Under the pieces are notes generated by a model. It searched no databases. It was not told the origin of the DNA and saw only the letters and a program-made list of their open reading frames with translations. Below are positions 1-9,196 of a DNA stretch of 35,282 nt, piece after piece. Origin of the DNA: Candidatus Nitrosocosmicus sp. (GTDB taxonomy: Archaea; Thermoproteota; Nitrososphaeria; Nitrososphaerales; Nitrososphaeraceae); NCBI GenBank assembly GCA_029194465.1, contig JARFXS010000027.1, forward strand, positions 1-35,282, read 5' to 3'. Each line of letters starts with the position of its first letter. Positions within the stretch are counted from its first letter, which is position 1. The translations under genes were made by a program, and so were the position numbers.

Positions 1-75
1 ATTTGATACCATGGTTCCTTGTTTCTCACTACTAAAAGGTGAACTTATAAGGTAAATTAATGATTCTAAAGTGGA

Positions 76-1011
76 TTGATAGTTTTTAGAAATATGTTGA
101 TAACGGTAATACTTCTATTCTTAATTCCAATTGGTATGAATTCCTTATTTGATAATACCCCGGATAAAAGTATAGTTCCAGACGCAAATGGCACTCTTAA
201 CAATAAGAACAATCAAGCAGCAATCAATACATCCGAGATCGCACCTGAAAGAGATGAAAAAAAGTTCGCCATTATAACATTTGATGACGGAAAGAAGGGG
301 CAAATAACTAATGCAAAACCAATTCTTGACGGATACAACTATACTGCAACTTTTGCTATTATATGTAATAATGTTTCAAAAAGTGATGAATTAAACTGGA
401 ATGACATAGTGCAGTTAGAAAAAGAAGGATATGATATAGGCTCTCATTCTATGAATCATATTAAATTGGAAGATATACCCAATAACGTCTCAGAATACGA
501 AATAAGCGAATCAAAAAAATGTCTATTGGATAATGGCGTCAAGGAGGTCAGAGTATTCACATATCCAAAAAATGGAGGATCGGATGATCCTTTCATACTG
601 AAGGAGGTTTCCAAACACTATGATATGGCAAGAACAGGTAACGATCCCTTAGAATTCCTTCAATGTCAATTAGGTAGTTCAGACACAATGATGAATAAGA
701 TAAGTTGTTCTTCCTTGGGTAACGACATCAATCAGGATGGCAAATATTCAATTGTTGGTTGGAGCCATGATGCTGATAGAGAAGCAAAAGGATATGACGA
801 TAACCAGATGCTACAAAAGTTTATCCAGGTTGTTGAAAGCCAGAACAATTACAATAAAGGTAATGAGATAAGATCTATACCTGTACTAATATACCATGAT
901 ATTGATAAGGAGAGTGGCTTTTACACTACAAGCATTAAACTATTCAAGGCGGAAATGAAGTATCTCCATGATAATGACTTTATTGTGATAAGGCTGCTGG
1001 ATTTGATCTAA
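76..1011 (+). CDS. secreted polysaccharide deacetylase (NodB-like)
   Basis: Probable extracellular or membrane-anchored carbohydrate esterase family 4 enzyme removing acetyl groups from a cell-surface or foreign polysaccharide. The 311-residue product has a hydrophobic N-terminal segment (about 7-22) serving as signal or anchor, a low-complexity linker, then a NodB domain from about 64. Metal and catalytic motif 1 is TFDDG (68-72) and motif 2 is GSHSMNH (122-128), giving the usual Asp-His-His set. A later TYPKNG resembles motif 3. A TATA-like ACTTATAAGG at 43-52 puts transcription start near 73, which favours the TTG start at 76. The ATG at 94 in the same frame is the alternative. Substrate unknown. 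Confidence 0.85.
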   Translation: MIVFRNMLITVILLFLIPIGMNSLFDNTPDKSIVPDANGTLNNKNNQAAINTSEIAPERDEKKFAIITFDDGKKGQITNAKPILDGYNYTATFAIICNNVSKSDELNWNDIVQLEKEGYDIGSHSMNHIKLEDIPNNVSEYEISESKKCLLDNGVKEVRVFTYPKNGGSDDPFILKEVSKHYDMARTGNDPLEFLQCQLGSSDTMMNKISCSSLGNDINQDGKYSIVGWSHDADREAKGYDDNQMLQKFIQVVESQNNYNKGNEIRSIPVLIYHDIDKESGFYTTSIKLFKAEMKYLHDNDFIVIRLLDLI

Positions 1012-1225
1012 AAACAATACCTACATCTTTTCTACTTATAAAAACAAGAAACTTCTTTTCATATTTATCCTGACACCTTTCTGATGCCTTATTTCTTGTA
1101 ATTCTTGGTCCTTAGTTATTAATGCAGAGCAGTTGTAATTTTGATATTATTCGTTTAAATGAGATAAAATATGATTATTTTAGATTGAAATCTAAGCAAC
1201 AGTACAATCACGGTTTTTTGATCGA

Positions 1226-1396
1226 TTATTGATCATTAGACCATAATACTTTAAGAGAAGAAAATGAACCACCGGTATATGAGGAACCACCCCTTTCACT
1301 GTTTTCTGGAGATCCTCTAGCATACAGGGTTGCTGATGCGGGTAAAATAAATAATGTCACTATCAAAAGTAACAACAAATTGGTTATCTTCTTCAA
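1226..1396 (-). CDS. small secreted hypothetical protein
   Basis: Unrecognised small protein of 56 residues if started at the TTG whose first base is 1396. That start gives a textbook signal peptide (MKKITN then a Leu-rich core ending ILPASA) and leaves a short Gly/Ser-rich mature part. A TATA-like TTTATATTT lies about 29 bp upstream on this strand, fitting a leaderless TTG start. The longer reading from an ATG at 1432 puts the TATA box inside the gene and is less likely. It is divergent from the Cys-rich gene at 1562. Support is signal peptide plus promoter only. Confidence 0.42.
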   Translation of the reverse strand: MKKITNLLLLLIVTLFILPASATLYARGSPENSERGGSSYTGGSFSSLKVLWSNDQ

Positions 1397-1561
1397 TATT
1401 TCTCCAATGATGCAAAAAATATAAATAGCCATTGCTATAAGGCTAGTTCAAAGTAAAGATTGATCACATGAACATGAACGAGAAATGTCTTGAATTTCCA
1501 CTCTCATTCATTCGACGTAGTAATTGACAAATGTTTATATTTTTGGACTAGAAATCATTTT

Positions 1562-1921
1562 ATGAGCAAATTTATCTATTTAAATCCAAAAATATTTGTG
1601 ACTTTGGGCGTAATAGGTATTGCTGGTATACTCTTGTCAAGCGCTTCAGTCCAATCTAAGATATTTGCTGCATTTCCGGGTGAAAAAGGTCGTTTTGATT
1701 GCACCTATGACAATGATAAAAATAAAGAGACATGTTGTGATAGTGCAAATGACACTTTAAAATGCCTAGAATGTGATGTAGACCTTCAGAAAGAACAAAA
1801 ATACAATTGCAAAGAAGTACCCCCAAAATCAAATGATGATCAACCCGCAGATTTAGTAGAGGCACCTCAAAACTTGAATAAACCAATTCAAAATTTTTCG
1901 GAATCTGAATCTGAATCATAG
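1562..1921 (+). CDS. small secreted Cys-rich protein
   Basis: A 119-residue protein starting at ATG 1562. Upstream in-frame codons to 1490 are ignored because a TATA-like TTTATATTT centred near 1537 lies 25 bp before this ATG. It has an N-terminal hydrophobic segment (signal or anchor), then a Cys cluster with spacing C, CC, CxxC, C within about 45 residues, followed by an acidic Pro/Asn/Ser-rich tail. The same Cys arrangement recurs in the secreted protein at 31334-31852, so the two look like members of one family. Disulphides or metal binding outside the cell are plausible but not shown. Function unknown. Confidence 0.6.
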   Translation: MSKFIYLNPKIFVTLGVIGIAGILLSSASVQSKIFAAFPGEKGRFDCTYDNDKNKETCCDSANDTLKCLECDVDLQKEQKYNCKEVPPKSNDDQPADLVEAPQNLNKPIQNFSESESES

Positions 1922-2700
1922 GAGATGTGATAAGCCTTGGACCACTCAATAGGTAACAAAAAGTATGATATGATCTAATATTTGACCTAATGCTAGAAGG
2001 GTTCTTAGAAATTTTAATAATAAGCCGTTCAAAAGATTAAATATTTTCTTTTTTTATGAAATTAGTAAGAAAGAATGTATCCATTTAATAATCGATAATA
2101 TCCTACATATCCATTTGGTTCAAATGATTTGATTATAATAAGGTAAAATGATATTTTGATAACCGAGACATCAAAAGAACTATTGATATAAAATTGGATA
2201 ACAATTATCGCCTCTATGAATATGAATGATGGTAAAAATGAACCATGATTAAGACTGCTCCAAGTCTTGGGCTATTCACATATATTCATCAAAGACAAAC
2301 TTCAAATCTTCAAATTGGTTCCCTTCCACGATTGAAAATTTATTAAATACAAACTATTTGTATAAATATTCCATCGAGTGGATAACGGCTTCTTGTGTAG
2401 GAGAATAGTCTCTATTTATTTTGCTTGAAAGTCAGGACTTAGATTTATGATTGTGTAATTTTTATGAATTGAGGATATTAATCCTCTATTTATATCTCAG
2501 TCTAATGACACCCTAAAATCAATAGAGTTTGTAACTGGAATATCTGGTTTAGGCTTTCAAAAAGTGATGAAAAAGGATGAAGCATTATATCATATAATTT
2601 CAAATTTCTAAAAAAAATTCAAGCAATCTATAATAATTAATGCTTTTAGGATTTATCTGTCGATTATCTATTGTAAAATATTAAATCGAAACATATTAAG
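1922..2700. other. gene-free gap
   Basis: AT-rich sequence between the Cys-rich gene and the tandem-repeat gene. No convincing coding remnant, RNA gene or copy of the dispersed repeats was seen here. Confidence 0.5.
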
Positions 2701-3033
2701 CTAGTCTTTAATCGATGTTGAGTTCTCCTCCTGATAACCACCTTCTGGGCCCTCTGTACACATCTCTGTCACCGCACCGGGTTCAACAGGAAAGCATGAA
2801 GCTTCAGACGTGCTAGAAGCAGTCCCCTTTTTAATCGATGTTGAGTTCTCCTCTTGATAACCACCTTCTGGGCCCTCTGTACACATCTCTGTCACCGCAC
2901 CGGGTTCGACAGGAAAGCATGAAGCTTCAGATGATGTATTTTGTGCTTGAGCCTGAATTGGAATGATTAGAAGAACAGTTGTCACAAATAACGGCATCAT
3001 ATATAATAAATAAGCAAGTCTATTAATTGACAT
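2701..3033 (-). CDS. secreted protein with two near-identical 41-residue repeats
   Basis: A 110-residue protein not recognised as any family. The signal peptide (about 1-31) ends in AQAQN. The mature part is two tandem copies of a unit containing SEASCFPVEPGAV, TEMCTEGPEGGY and QEENSTSIK, each with two Cys. At DNA level the copies start near 2706 and 2829, period 123 bp, with very few differences, so the duplication is recent or homogenised. A TATA-like TTTTATAATATA lies about 28 bp upstream of the ATG. Probably exported and disulphide-bonded or surface-bound. Confidence 0.6.
   Translation of the reverse strand: MSINRLAYLLYMMPLFVTTVLLIIPIQAQAQNTSSEASCFPVEPGAVTEMCTEGPEGGYQEENSTSIKKGTASSTSEASCFPVEPGAVTEMCTEGPEGGYQEENSTSIKD
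2706..2934 (-). repeat. tandem duplication, period 123 bp
   Basis: Two direct copies of about 106 bp (2706-2811 and 2829-2934) inside the preceding gene. They are almost identical; single-base differences include the Gln/Arg-side wobble near 2732 versus 2855. The unit length is a multiple of three, so the reading frame is kept. Confidence 0.85.
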
Positions 3034-3385
3034 ACATTATTCATCTAAACCTATATTATAAAATTTCCTATCCTTTTTAGCTTTAATCATAAACCCGACA
3101 TGCAAAAATTACTTCAAATGACCACTTTATCATACTGGCATGAGATAACACTTAGTTTTTTAAGATCAGAATTTTTAGAGTTCTGCTATATCTGTACCAA
3201 GGTACAGGATGTAGTCAGTTAATTAGTTTGTAATTTCTATCGTTTGCTTCTTATTTTATTTAAAGACATTGAGAATTAAATTTAATACTCAAGAAAGGTG
3301 TGGTAACCTATATGTTATTTTGTTCCCTGAGATAATTAAAGAATTGCAAGACGGCGCATTTAATTGCCATATGTCAAGAATGACT
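3034..3385. other. gene-free gap
   Basis: AT-rich spacer between two minus-strand genes. The upper end holds the TATA-like promoter of the tandem-repeat gene. Nothing else was recognised. Confidence 0.4.
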
Positions 3386-4645
3386 TTATGGTCTACCGGT
3401 GAGAGTTACGTTTGTATTCTGTATATCACCGTCCCTAAGTATCTTTAAAATTACAATGTCGCCTACTGATTTAGCATGGAAATAATCTGCAATATCTTGT
3501 ATTTTATTGACAGGCTTAGCATCTATTCCTACGATAATATCTGCATCATAATTTGCAGATTCATTGTTACCCAGATATATACTATTTTCTGATGTACCGT
3601 TTGATAACCCTGCTAATTCGGCTGGACTTCCTTGATCTACTAACGCTACTATAACACCTTTAGTCTCAGTATTATTCAATCCAATTGCAGATATTATATC
3701 AGGTGTCAAATCAATGCCACCAATACCAAGCCATGGATGCTTATAAGTGCCAGTTGAAATGATTTGAGGAACTTCTTTCTTTATGGTATTTGATGAGGCA
3801 GCAGCGCTAAATCCAGCATATTCTTCAGATAGAGAGGAAACTACAGTGTTTATCCCTACTACCTGACCTTTCATATTAAAAAGTGGTGCGCCTACACTCC
3901 CAGGATTTGTTACTACAGTTGAAACTATGGCATCAACTACAGCATATGGCGGAGCGTCTTCATCAATAACTTGTAAATAAATTGTTTTGTGCACTCCGCT
4001 AATTATTCCATCAGACAATAAACCACTTAATACACCAGAAGTCCCAATAGTTGCTACTTGTTCACCTACTAGCACATCAGAAGAATTATTTATGAATTCT
4101 ACTGGTTTTAGTTTATTTTCTGGTACTCCTTTTACAAGTAGTACTGCTATATCTGAATAGGGATCGGAACCTATTACCTCTGCTTCATAGATTGTACCGT
4201 CCATAAATTCTACTTCCTGTTCATGGGAACCAGCAATAACACTATCAGTAGTTATAATATGACCATTAGTATCGTAAACAAATCCAGTTCCAAATGCGTT
4301 TGATTGATTATTGGAAATGCTGCTGCCATTTTGTAGCCCACTTGAATTCACTTCACTACCGTTGACTGTAGGAAATGTGGCTATTACCGATACTATGGAT
4401 TTTTCATTTTTAGCAAATAAAGATGGAAGAATAAATTGACTGGCTGGTGAATTTGATGAGTTTACCTGTGCATCCGGTAATGTTGTCATGTTTGCAGATT
4501 GTATAGAATTATTAAATGACTTAGGAGAAGAAAGCAAGTCTTGTTGTTGTGCTATAACGACGTTTGTTAATGATACTAATAACAATGAAAATACAACTAT
4601 CATCGTATTAAAAATGAATAACTTTGTTCTCAAGCAATTAATCAT
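3386..4645 (-). CDS. secreted HtrA/DegP-like protein with degenerate catalytic triad (pseudoprotease) and PDZ domain
   Basis: A 419-residue protein with signal peptide (about 1-32), trypsin-like HtrA domain (about 75-295) and one PDZ domain (about 305-415). The fold landmarks are intact: GTGFVYD, GHIITTD, SDIAVL, NPG. In HtrA the catalytic His follows TNN in a TNNHV motif; here the segment is TTDSVI, so His is replaced by Ser135. The Asp is kept (Asp165 in SDIAVL). The nucleophile motif GNSGGP reads GSVGAP, so Ser is replaced by Val251. The DNA codons (AGT, GTA) confirm both changes. The frame is intact over 1.26 kb, so the gene appears maintained, probably as a non-catalytic binder or chaperone outside the membrane. 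A TATA-like CTTAAATACTT lies about 30 bp upstream. Confidence 0.85.
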   Translation of the reverse strand: MINCLRTKLFIFNTMIVVFSLLLVSLTNVVIAQQQDLLSSPKSFNNSIQSANMTTLPDAQVNSSNSPASQFILPSLFAKNEKSIVSVIATFPTVNGSEVNSSGLQNGSSISNNQSNAFGTGFVYDTNGHIITTDSVIAGSHEQEVEFMDGTIYEAEVIGSDPYSDIAVLLVKGVPENKLKPVEFINNSSDVLVGEQVATIGTSGVLSGLLSDGIISGVHKTIYLQVIDEDAPPYAVVDAIVSTVVTNPGSVGAPLFNMKGQVVGINTVVSSLSEEYAGFSAAASSNTIKKEVPQIISTGTYKHPWLGIGGIDLTPDIISAIGLNNTETKGVIVALVDQGSPAELAGLSNGTSENSIYLGNNESANYDADIIVGIDAKPVNKIQDIADYFHAKSVGDIVILKILRDGDIQNTNVTLTGRP

Positions 4646-5366
4646 GCTTTATGGATAATATGCAAGTATTTAAGATCTAATTATTGGTGGGCATATTTTT
4701 TATGGACTAGGGATTGACATGGCACCAAAACTTTTATGATCTGACAGGATAAAATACTTACTTTTCAAAATCTGTAACAGGAAATATGTCAACATGATTA
4801 TGATTACCCCAATTTGTGGTTCAAGGTTAGGAAAGCCGATTAATCGACAATACAAACAAATGACAGATATTTATTATTGGTTCAAGAATAAGCTAAGAGA
4901 TATTTGAGTGATAATTCAAAAAAATGATTTAAACATATTCTTTACTTTGTAATAATAGTTCAACGGACAAATTATTTGATATTAAATTTGTATTCAGTCT
5001 GTTTTATCTGGTTATCTATTTAGTAGTCTATATTTGAGAGATAACGCGCAATTGTTAGTAACACTTATCATAATTGTGGAAAATCAAGTATACATGCGAG
5101 GTCTGTAATATGTGAAACAGATTTGATCCCTCCTTATCACTCTATTTGTATAAAAACAATCCAACCGAATTAAAGAAATAAATGGTTTGTAGATCTAGTT
5201 ACTTTTCTTTCTCTTCGCTTCTTAATGGTAAATCATATGAACCAATCTATCCTAAGAATTGATCAGAGAAATTTTGATTTTTACCATATGTGAGCGAGCA
5301 GTATTATATAACAGGAAAATATACGGGTAAAAGTTTTATTTGTAAGCTTCTTATTAATGACCCATA
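4646..5366. other. divergent intergenic region
   Basis: About 720 bp between the HtrA-like gene and the DDSGG-tail gene, holding their divergent promoters. A short piece at 5103-5131 (TATGTGAAACA then GATTTGATCCC) resembles the right arm of the dispersed repeat seen at 23871 and 30336. No coding remnant was recognised. Confidence 0.45.
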
Positions 5367-5946
5367 ATGAAAGCATTGTCAATTAACGAAATTTTCGGGT
5401 TATCATTTGTGATGATAACAATATTGGTTTTAGGAATCAATCTTCATTCTGATGCTTTCAGTCAGGAAAACAAGAAAAGGTATGACATGGTATTATTAAG
5501 TCATAATTACAATAGCATAGGATTTGCTAATGAAATTGTTGGTGAGATTTTAAATAATGGAACAGACACTGCAAAATCAGTCGAAATATCTGCAGTTTTT
5601 TATAATGATAGTGGAATTATAGGTTCCGAAAAAGGTCGCCTTGATCATACCACTATCAACTCCGTGGATAGATCGGTGTTCACTATACAACCAGAAGATG
5701 AAATAATTAATAATAATCCTGAGAGTTATGAATTTACCATCAAATGGAAGGATGTAAACTCAATTGACTATTTTGCGAGTTTGACAGGGGGAGAGATAGC
5801 AGATGACAGTGGTGGAGATGACAGTGGTGGAGATGACAGTGGTGGAGATGACAGTGGTGGAGATGACAGTGGTGGAGATGACAGTGGTGGGATGACAGTG
5901 GTGAGATGACAGTGGTGGAGATGACAGTGGTGGAGATGATAACTAG
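5367..5946 (+). pseudogene. secreted FxLYD-like protein with DDSGG repeat tail, frame broken in the repeat
   Basis: Product has a signal peptide (about 1-32, ending DAFSQ), a beta-rich domain (about 40-140) resembling the FxLYD/CARDB-type segment of archaeal exported proteins (GEILNNG, SVEISAVFYN, FTIKWKD), and an Asp/Gly/Ser tail of DDSGG units encoded by a 15-bp tandem repeat (5802-5934). Two adjacent repeat units (5877-5890 and 5891-5904) are 14 bp, one base short each. As written the frame therefore stops at 5909 after MTVVR (180 residues). Restoring both bases gives nine DDSGG units and a TAG at 5944-5946 (193 residues). The tail is dispensable-looking, so the 180-residue form may still work. 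Confidence 0.65.
5802..5934 (+). repeat. 15-bp tandem repeat (nine units)
   Basis: Unit GATGACAGTGGTGGA encodes DDSGG. Units start at 5802, 5817, 5832, 5847, 5862, 5877, 5891, 5905 and 5920. The sixth and seventh are 14 bp, each missing one base, which shifts the frame twice. Confidence 0.95.
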
Positions 5947-6499
5947 GCGGTATGGACTTTTTCCAATTATTTCTAAATGGTAATCAATAAAAACTAGAAA
6001 TAGCGCTGGAACTCAATATAGTTTCGGGAAAATTCGTTATGACTGTCCCTCAAAATGAAACTCAGCAGAACAGGATATCAGTGAAGCAATGTGGTGTCCT
6101 AAAAATTCTAACTGCCAAAGATAGATAACCAAAGGAAACAATACATATTCTTTTTGCTAAATAACATACAAAATAAAATAATCTACCTAAAGGAAGCATC
6201 AACACGATTGAATCTTATATTGTTATGGTAAATAAAATTCTAAAATGAATGATATTTTAGGATATTTACATATTACTTTTATGAACTTTGTATAAAAATA
6301 TTGATTGGAAAACAACCATTTCTCCATATTCGCTTCTGCTTGCTATTTTTTCCTTTGCTTTCAATTCATCAAAGAAAAACAAATCTATGCAACTACGTTT
6401 GCTATAGGGATAGTCATGATGAAGTGGATCCATTTAGTATCCATTGAGATTGGGTGATAAGTAGTTTATTTTTTATACTACAATATATTGATATTCAAT
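5947..6499. other. gene-free gap
   Basis: AT-rich sequence before the decayed BNR gene. No coding remnant, RNA gene or clear repeat was recognised. The old promoter of the BNR gene would lie near its right end. Confidence 0.4.
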
Positions 6500-6976
6500 A
6501 TGAGAACTCTTATTATTACAGGCGTCATTCTCTCAGTCTTGACAGCGATATTGATAACGAGTATAACTTTGACTTTCGAAAACCAGGAGTTGTAAAAAGT
6601 TTGGGTTACCGATCCAATGAGAAATGCTCCCCTTCATCAGATTCGGGTGGAACGCGTACATTGCTTAGTGGACTAACAGAACGGGTAATGACGAAGTCAT
6701 GTTTCTTCAGCAGATGGTGGGGTGACATTCGGAGATTAAACCTGCACGGATTCAGATTCTATAGATAGTTGGCTACTGTTGGAGATAATGTAGTAATCGT
6801 CATGGTGGGAATGGAGAAATCAGACCAACACAACAAAAATGACATACCGATAACAATGATGACTATACCTGGTGGTAGGCTGAGCCATAGCTGGGATAAG
6901 CACAGATAGCGGTCAAACCTTTGGACCAATTTTGAAATTGGCGACTAACGGAACTATCGGTGGATAAAGAGGATAG
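6500..6976 (+). pseudogene. decayed secreted BNR/Asp-box (sialidase-like) repeat protein
   Basis: Coding pieces in shifting frames add up to a typical thaumarchaeal exported BNR-repeat protein. ATG 6500 starts a signal-like MRTLIITGVILSVL and stops at 6593-6595. Further on, different frames give NAYIA, stop, WTNRTGNDEVMFLQQ, then TFGD, SWLATVGDNVV, WWEWRNQTNTTKMT, and finally GQTFGPILKLATNGTIGG. Pieces such as TFGPI and WWEW are the recurring Asp-box/BNR propeller pattern. Several stops and frameshifts within 480 bp, and far too little length for a whole propeller, mark it as a remnant with internal deletions rather than a single sequencing error. Confidence 0.7.
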
Positions 6977-7432
6977 ATGACCTGAATAATCCTGTAATTT
7001 TTTTGGTATTACATTATGACCTCCTGTATGATTTCAATATTTTGTCGATAAAGGAGAAAAACTTACACTATTTGACTCAGTTCAATTTGAAATCTATTTT
7101 ATCAGTAAAGAACAGTCCGAATGGTCCATTTGGATTTACCTGGAGGAATGATTTGAGGACAAAACATCTATAATTCTGAGATATTTGAAATTAAATGTTT
7201 TTTGTCGGTCTCAAATTGTGTGTTTTAACAACATAATATTTTGAGCAGTTAACAGCAACATTTCTGTTAGATCGGTAATTGCAAGATAAATCAATAAAAA
7301 TAACAACAAGTATGTTCTATAGAGTTTCCTTCTTGAGAAAGACAAAGGAATTTTGATGATCTATAAGCATCGCAATCCTGCTCATTGATATTTGTATCAA
7401 TAGATAGTAATGTAAAGTTGCAAGGGCCTTTT
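6977..7432. other. gene-free gap
   Basis: Sequence between the BNR remnant and the small basic gene. A minus-strand open stretch at 7291-7485 overlaps that gene in another frame, has no support and was not called. Confidence 0.35.
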
Positions 7433-7717
7433 TCAGTCTCCATTGCTATTTTCCACCTTGCTTTGGTTAATTTCGCTATTCCCAATATTGTCTAATACTT
7501 TAGAAAGTTTTTTGGTCTTTATTCTATTAAATTTTGAACGAGCTTTCAGATCAACGGTTTTCTTCGTATTTGTTTTTAGGTCCTTTCTATTGAGGGATGC
7601 AATCGTTTTCAGTGTTTTAATTGCAGCATTTTCTAGCCCAATCATTTTTCCGATTTTGTTTTCAAATTCATCCTTCGATTGATGTTCAAGCAGATTAATT
7701 CTTGATAATTCTTGCAC
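7433..7717 (-). CDS. small basic hypothetical protein
   Basis: A 94-residue Lys-rich, predicted helical protein with no signal peptide, so cytoplasmic. Residues 15-45 (EFENKIGKMIGLENAAIKTL) form an amphipathic helix, followed by a very basic linker and a polar C-terminus. Family not recognised. It is divergent from the RHH-type gene at 7904 across about 190 bp of very AT-rich sequence. An open frame on the opposite strand (7443-7682) is low complexity and judged to be its shadow. Possibly nucleic-acid binding, from charge alone. Confidence 0.45.
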   Translation of the reverse strand: MQELSRINLLEHQSKDEFENKIGKMIGLENAAIKTLKTIASLNRKDLKTNTKKTVDLKARSKFNRIKTKKLSKVLDNIGNSEINQSKVENSNGD

Positions 7718-7903
7718 CAGATATCACCTTATAACGGGTTTAGGATTTTGAGTGTTTTTGCAATTCATAGTAGGCATAATATATTAAAATATTGAGCATA
7801 TATTTAATTTTTTGGGAATTTTTTACAATAAATTTCTCAAAATAATTTAAATAAGTTTGATGCAATTATTTAAGTGCAAGTGTCGTTATCATTATAATGA
7901 AGA

Positions 7904-8452
7904 ATGCCTAAAGTTCAAAACGAAGTCAAAGGGAGCATAAAAAGTGAGAGTATAACTTTTAGAATTGAAAAACCGATTTTAGATGAACTAAGATCGGAAG
8001 CAGATCAAAAAATGGAAAGTGTTAATACTTTGGTAAACCAAATAATAAAATCATATATACAATGGCATAAACCTGCTAAAAAAGCTGGTTTAGGTTATTT
8101 CTCTAAAGTCCTACTAGCCGAATCTATGAATCGCCTTACCGATGAACAGATAATACAAATAACAGAAGAATTTTGCAACCATCACCTAAAAGATATTTCC
8201 AATATGCTTAGAACTTCTAATACTTTCTCGTCATTTATGAATGGACTTCGCTCATGGCTTGACTCTTCGGGTTATAACTTTAGATATGATATATCCAATG
8301 GCATGGACATATATGTAATACAATTTGATTTGGGAAAAAATTTTTCCCTCTACTTTAAAACACAGATGCAACTTGTATTTAGACAGTTTGACCTAAAAAA
8401 TGCAGAAGCAGAGATGACAGATAATACAGTGATACTTAAGATAACTATTTAA
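7904..8452 (+). CDS. RHH/Arc-type DNA-binding protein with archaeal C-terminal domain
   Basis: A 182-residue cytoplasmic protein. The N-terminal part (about 14-52) fits a ribbon-helix-helix module: strand ESITFRI, then helix KPILDELRSEADQ, turn and helix SVNTLVNQIIKSYI. The remainder (60-182) is an alpha/beta domain not recognised by name, with NFRYDISNGMDIYVIQFDLG and a closing strand VILKITI. Likely a transcription regulator; target unknown. TATA-like ATTTAAATAA lies near 7845 and TATTTAAG near 7867, the second about 33 bp before the ATG. Confidence 0.65.
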   Translation: MPKVQNEVKGSIKSESITFRIEKPILDELRSEADQKMESVNTLVNQIIKSYIQWHKPAKKAGLGYFSKVLLAESMNRLTDEQIIQITEEFCNHHLKDISNMLRTSNTFSSFMNGLRSWLDSSGYNFRYDISNGMDIYVIQFDLGKNFSLYFKTQMQLVFRQFDLKNAEAEMTDNTVILKITI

Positions 8453-8628
8453 CAAAATATTTTACGTATATATCAATTCTCCTAGCTTGTAAGTAAAAAC
8501 AAAATACCTACTGGCGATGATGGATCTTGGCAAAATAGGACTGTCTGAAAATTTACGATTTTGATTGATTTTGTCTGTACAATACTACTACAGGCATCTG
8601 TGCAAACGTCAATGCAAGACGTCATACA

Positions 8629-8680
8629 GTTACTACTGATAGGTATCTAATTCGGCGGGATTAAGTTCCCTATGGTGATA
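8629..8680 (+). repeat. dispersed repeat copy R1 (extended form, truncated)
   Basis: GTTACTACTGATAGGTATCT, then TTCGGCGGGATTAAGTTCCC and TATGGT. It matches the left arm and the central insert of copy R7 (30276) with few changes and lacks the right arm. Confidence 0.7.
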
Positions 8681-8738
8681 GAACTAATTCTATTAATAAT
8701 ATACAGCATACAGGATAACAAGTAGAGGGTTTTTGGAT

Positions 8739-8996
8739 CTAAATGAGGACCATCAAAACATCAGTCGGGCCTAAATATAGACATGTATTTATAGCTAAGC
8801 AATAATCATGTAAAAAATCTTGTGTTAGAGCAGTTTTCCATCCATAAATCGGATTGAATAACAAAACCTGGTGTTTAGCAATGAAAGTCGAATATCCATC
8901 AGGAAAAGATTTCTTAATTGAGATTTGTATACGGTTCATAATTATTGGATACAAACAACATTCATAGAAGATAGATGTAAGGTTAAGAAAAGTCAT
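8739..8996 (-). CDS. doubtful small ORF
   Basis: An 85-codon open frame with no recognised family. Its first 20 residues (Cys- and Tyr-rich) look non-native; from the internal Met, MNRIQISIKKSFPDGY is more protein-like, and a Trp, several Tyr and His follow. There is no clear promoter. It may be a fragment of an older gene or chance; it lies in a stretch (8453-9196) that otherwise holds only repeat R1. Confidence 0.2.
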   Translation of the reverse strand: MTFLNLTSIFYECCLYPIIMNRIQISIKKSFPDGYSTFIAKHQVLLFNPIYGWKTALTQDFLHDYCLAINTCLYLGPTDVLMVLI

Positions 8997-9196
8997 AGTT
9001 ATCCAAGTTTTTTAGGTCCCGTAGAGGATTTAACAATAGTTTTCGCGTATGCATTGATATAAATGACTTAGGTATCGCAAATCAATATTTGAAAACAAGT
9101 ATTCTGACGATTAGTTGGAATTTGAAGATAAAAAAATAAGAATAGTCTTAGATAATGAATTCTGATTTTTTTGATAAATGAATGGAAAAAGTAGCA

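Noticed and set aside
5802..5934. Possible CRISPR-like repeat
   Set aside because: The 15-bp units are directly tandem with no spacers and encode DDSGG in a gene; it is a coding repeat.
6454..6768. Open frame of 104 codons
   Set aside because: It cuts across the BNR remnant in mixed frames; only its SLGYR and SDSGG parts coincide with the old coding frame.
7291..7485. Minus-strand 64-codon frame
   Set aside because: It overlaps the 94-residue gene in another frame and has Cys-rich, unstructured composition without a promoter.
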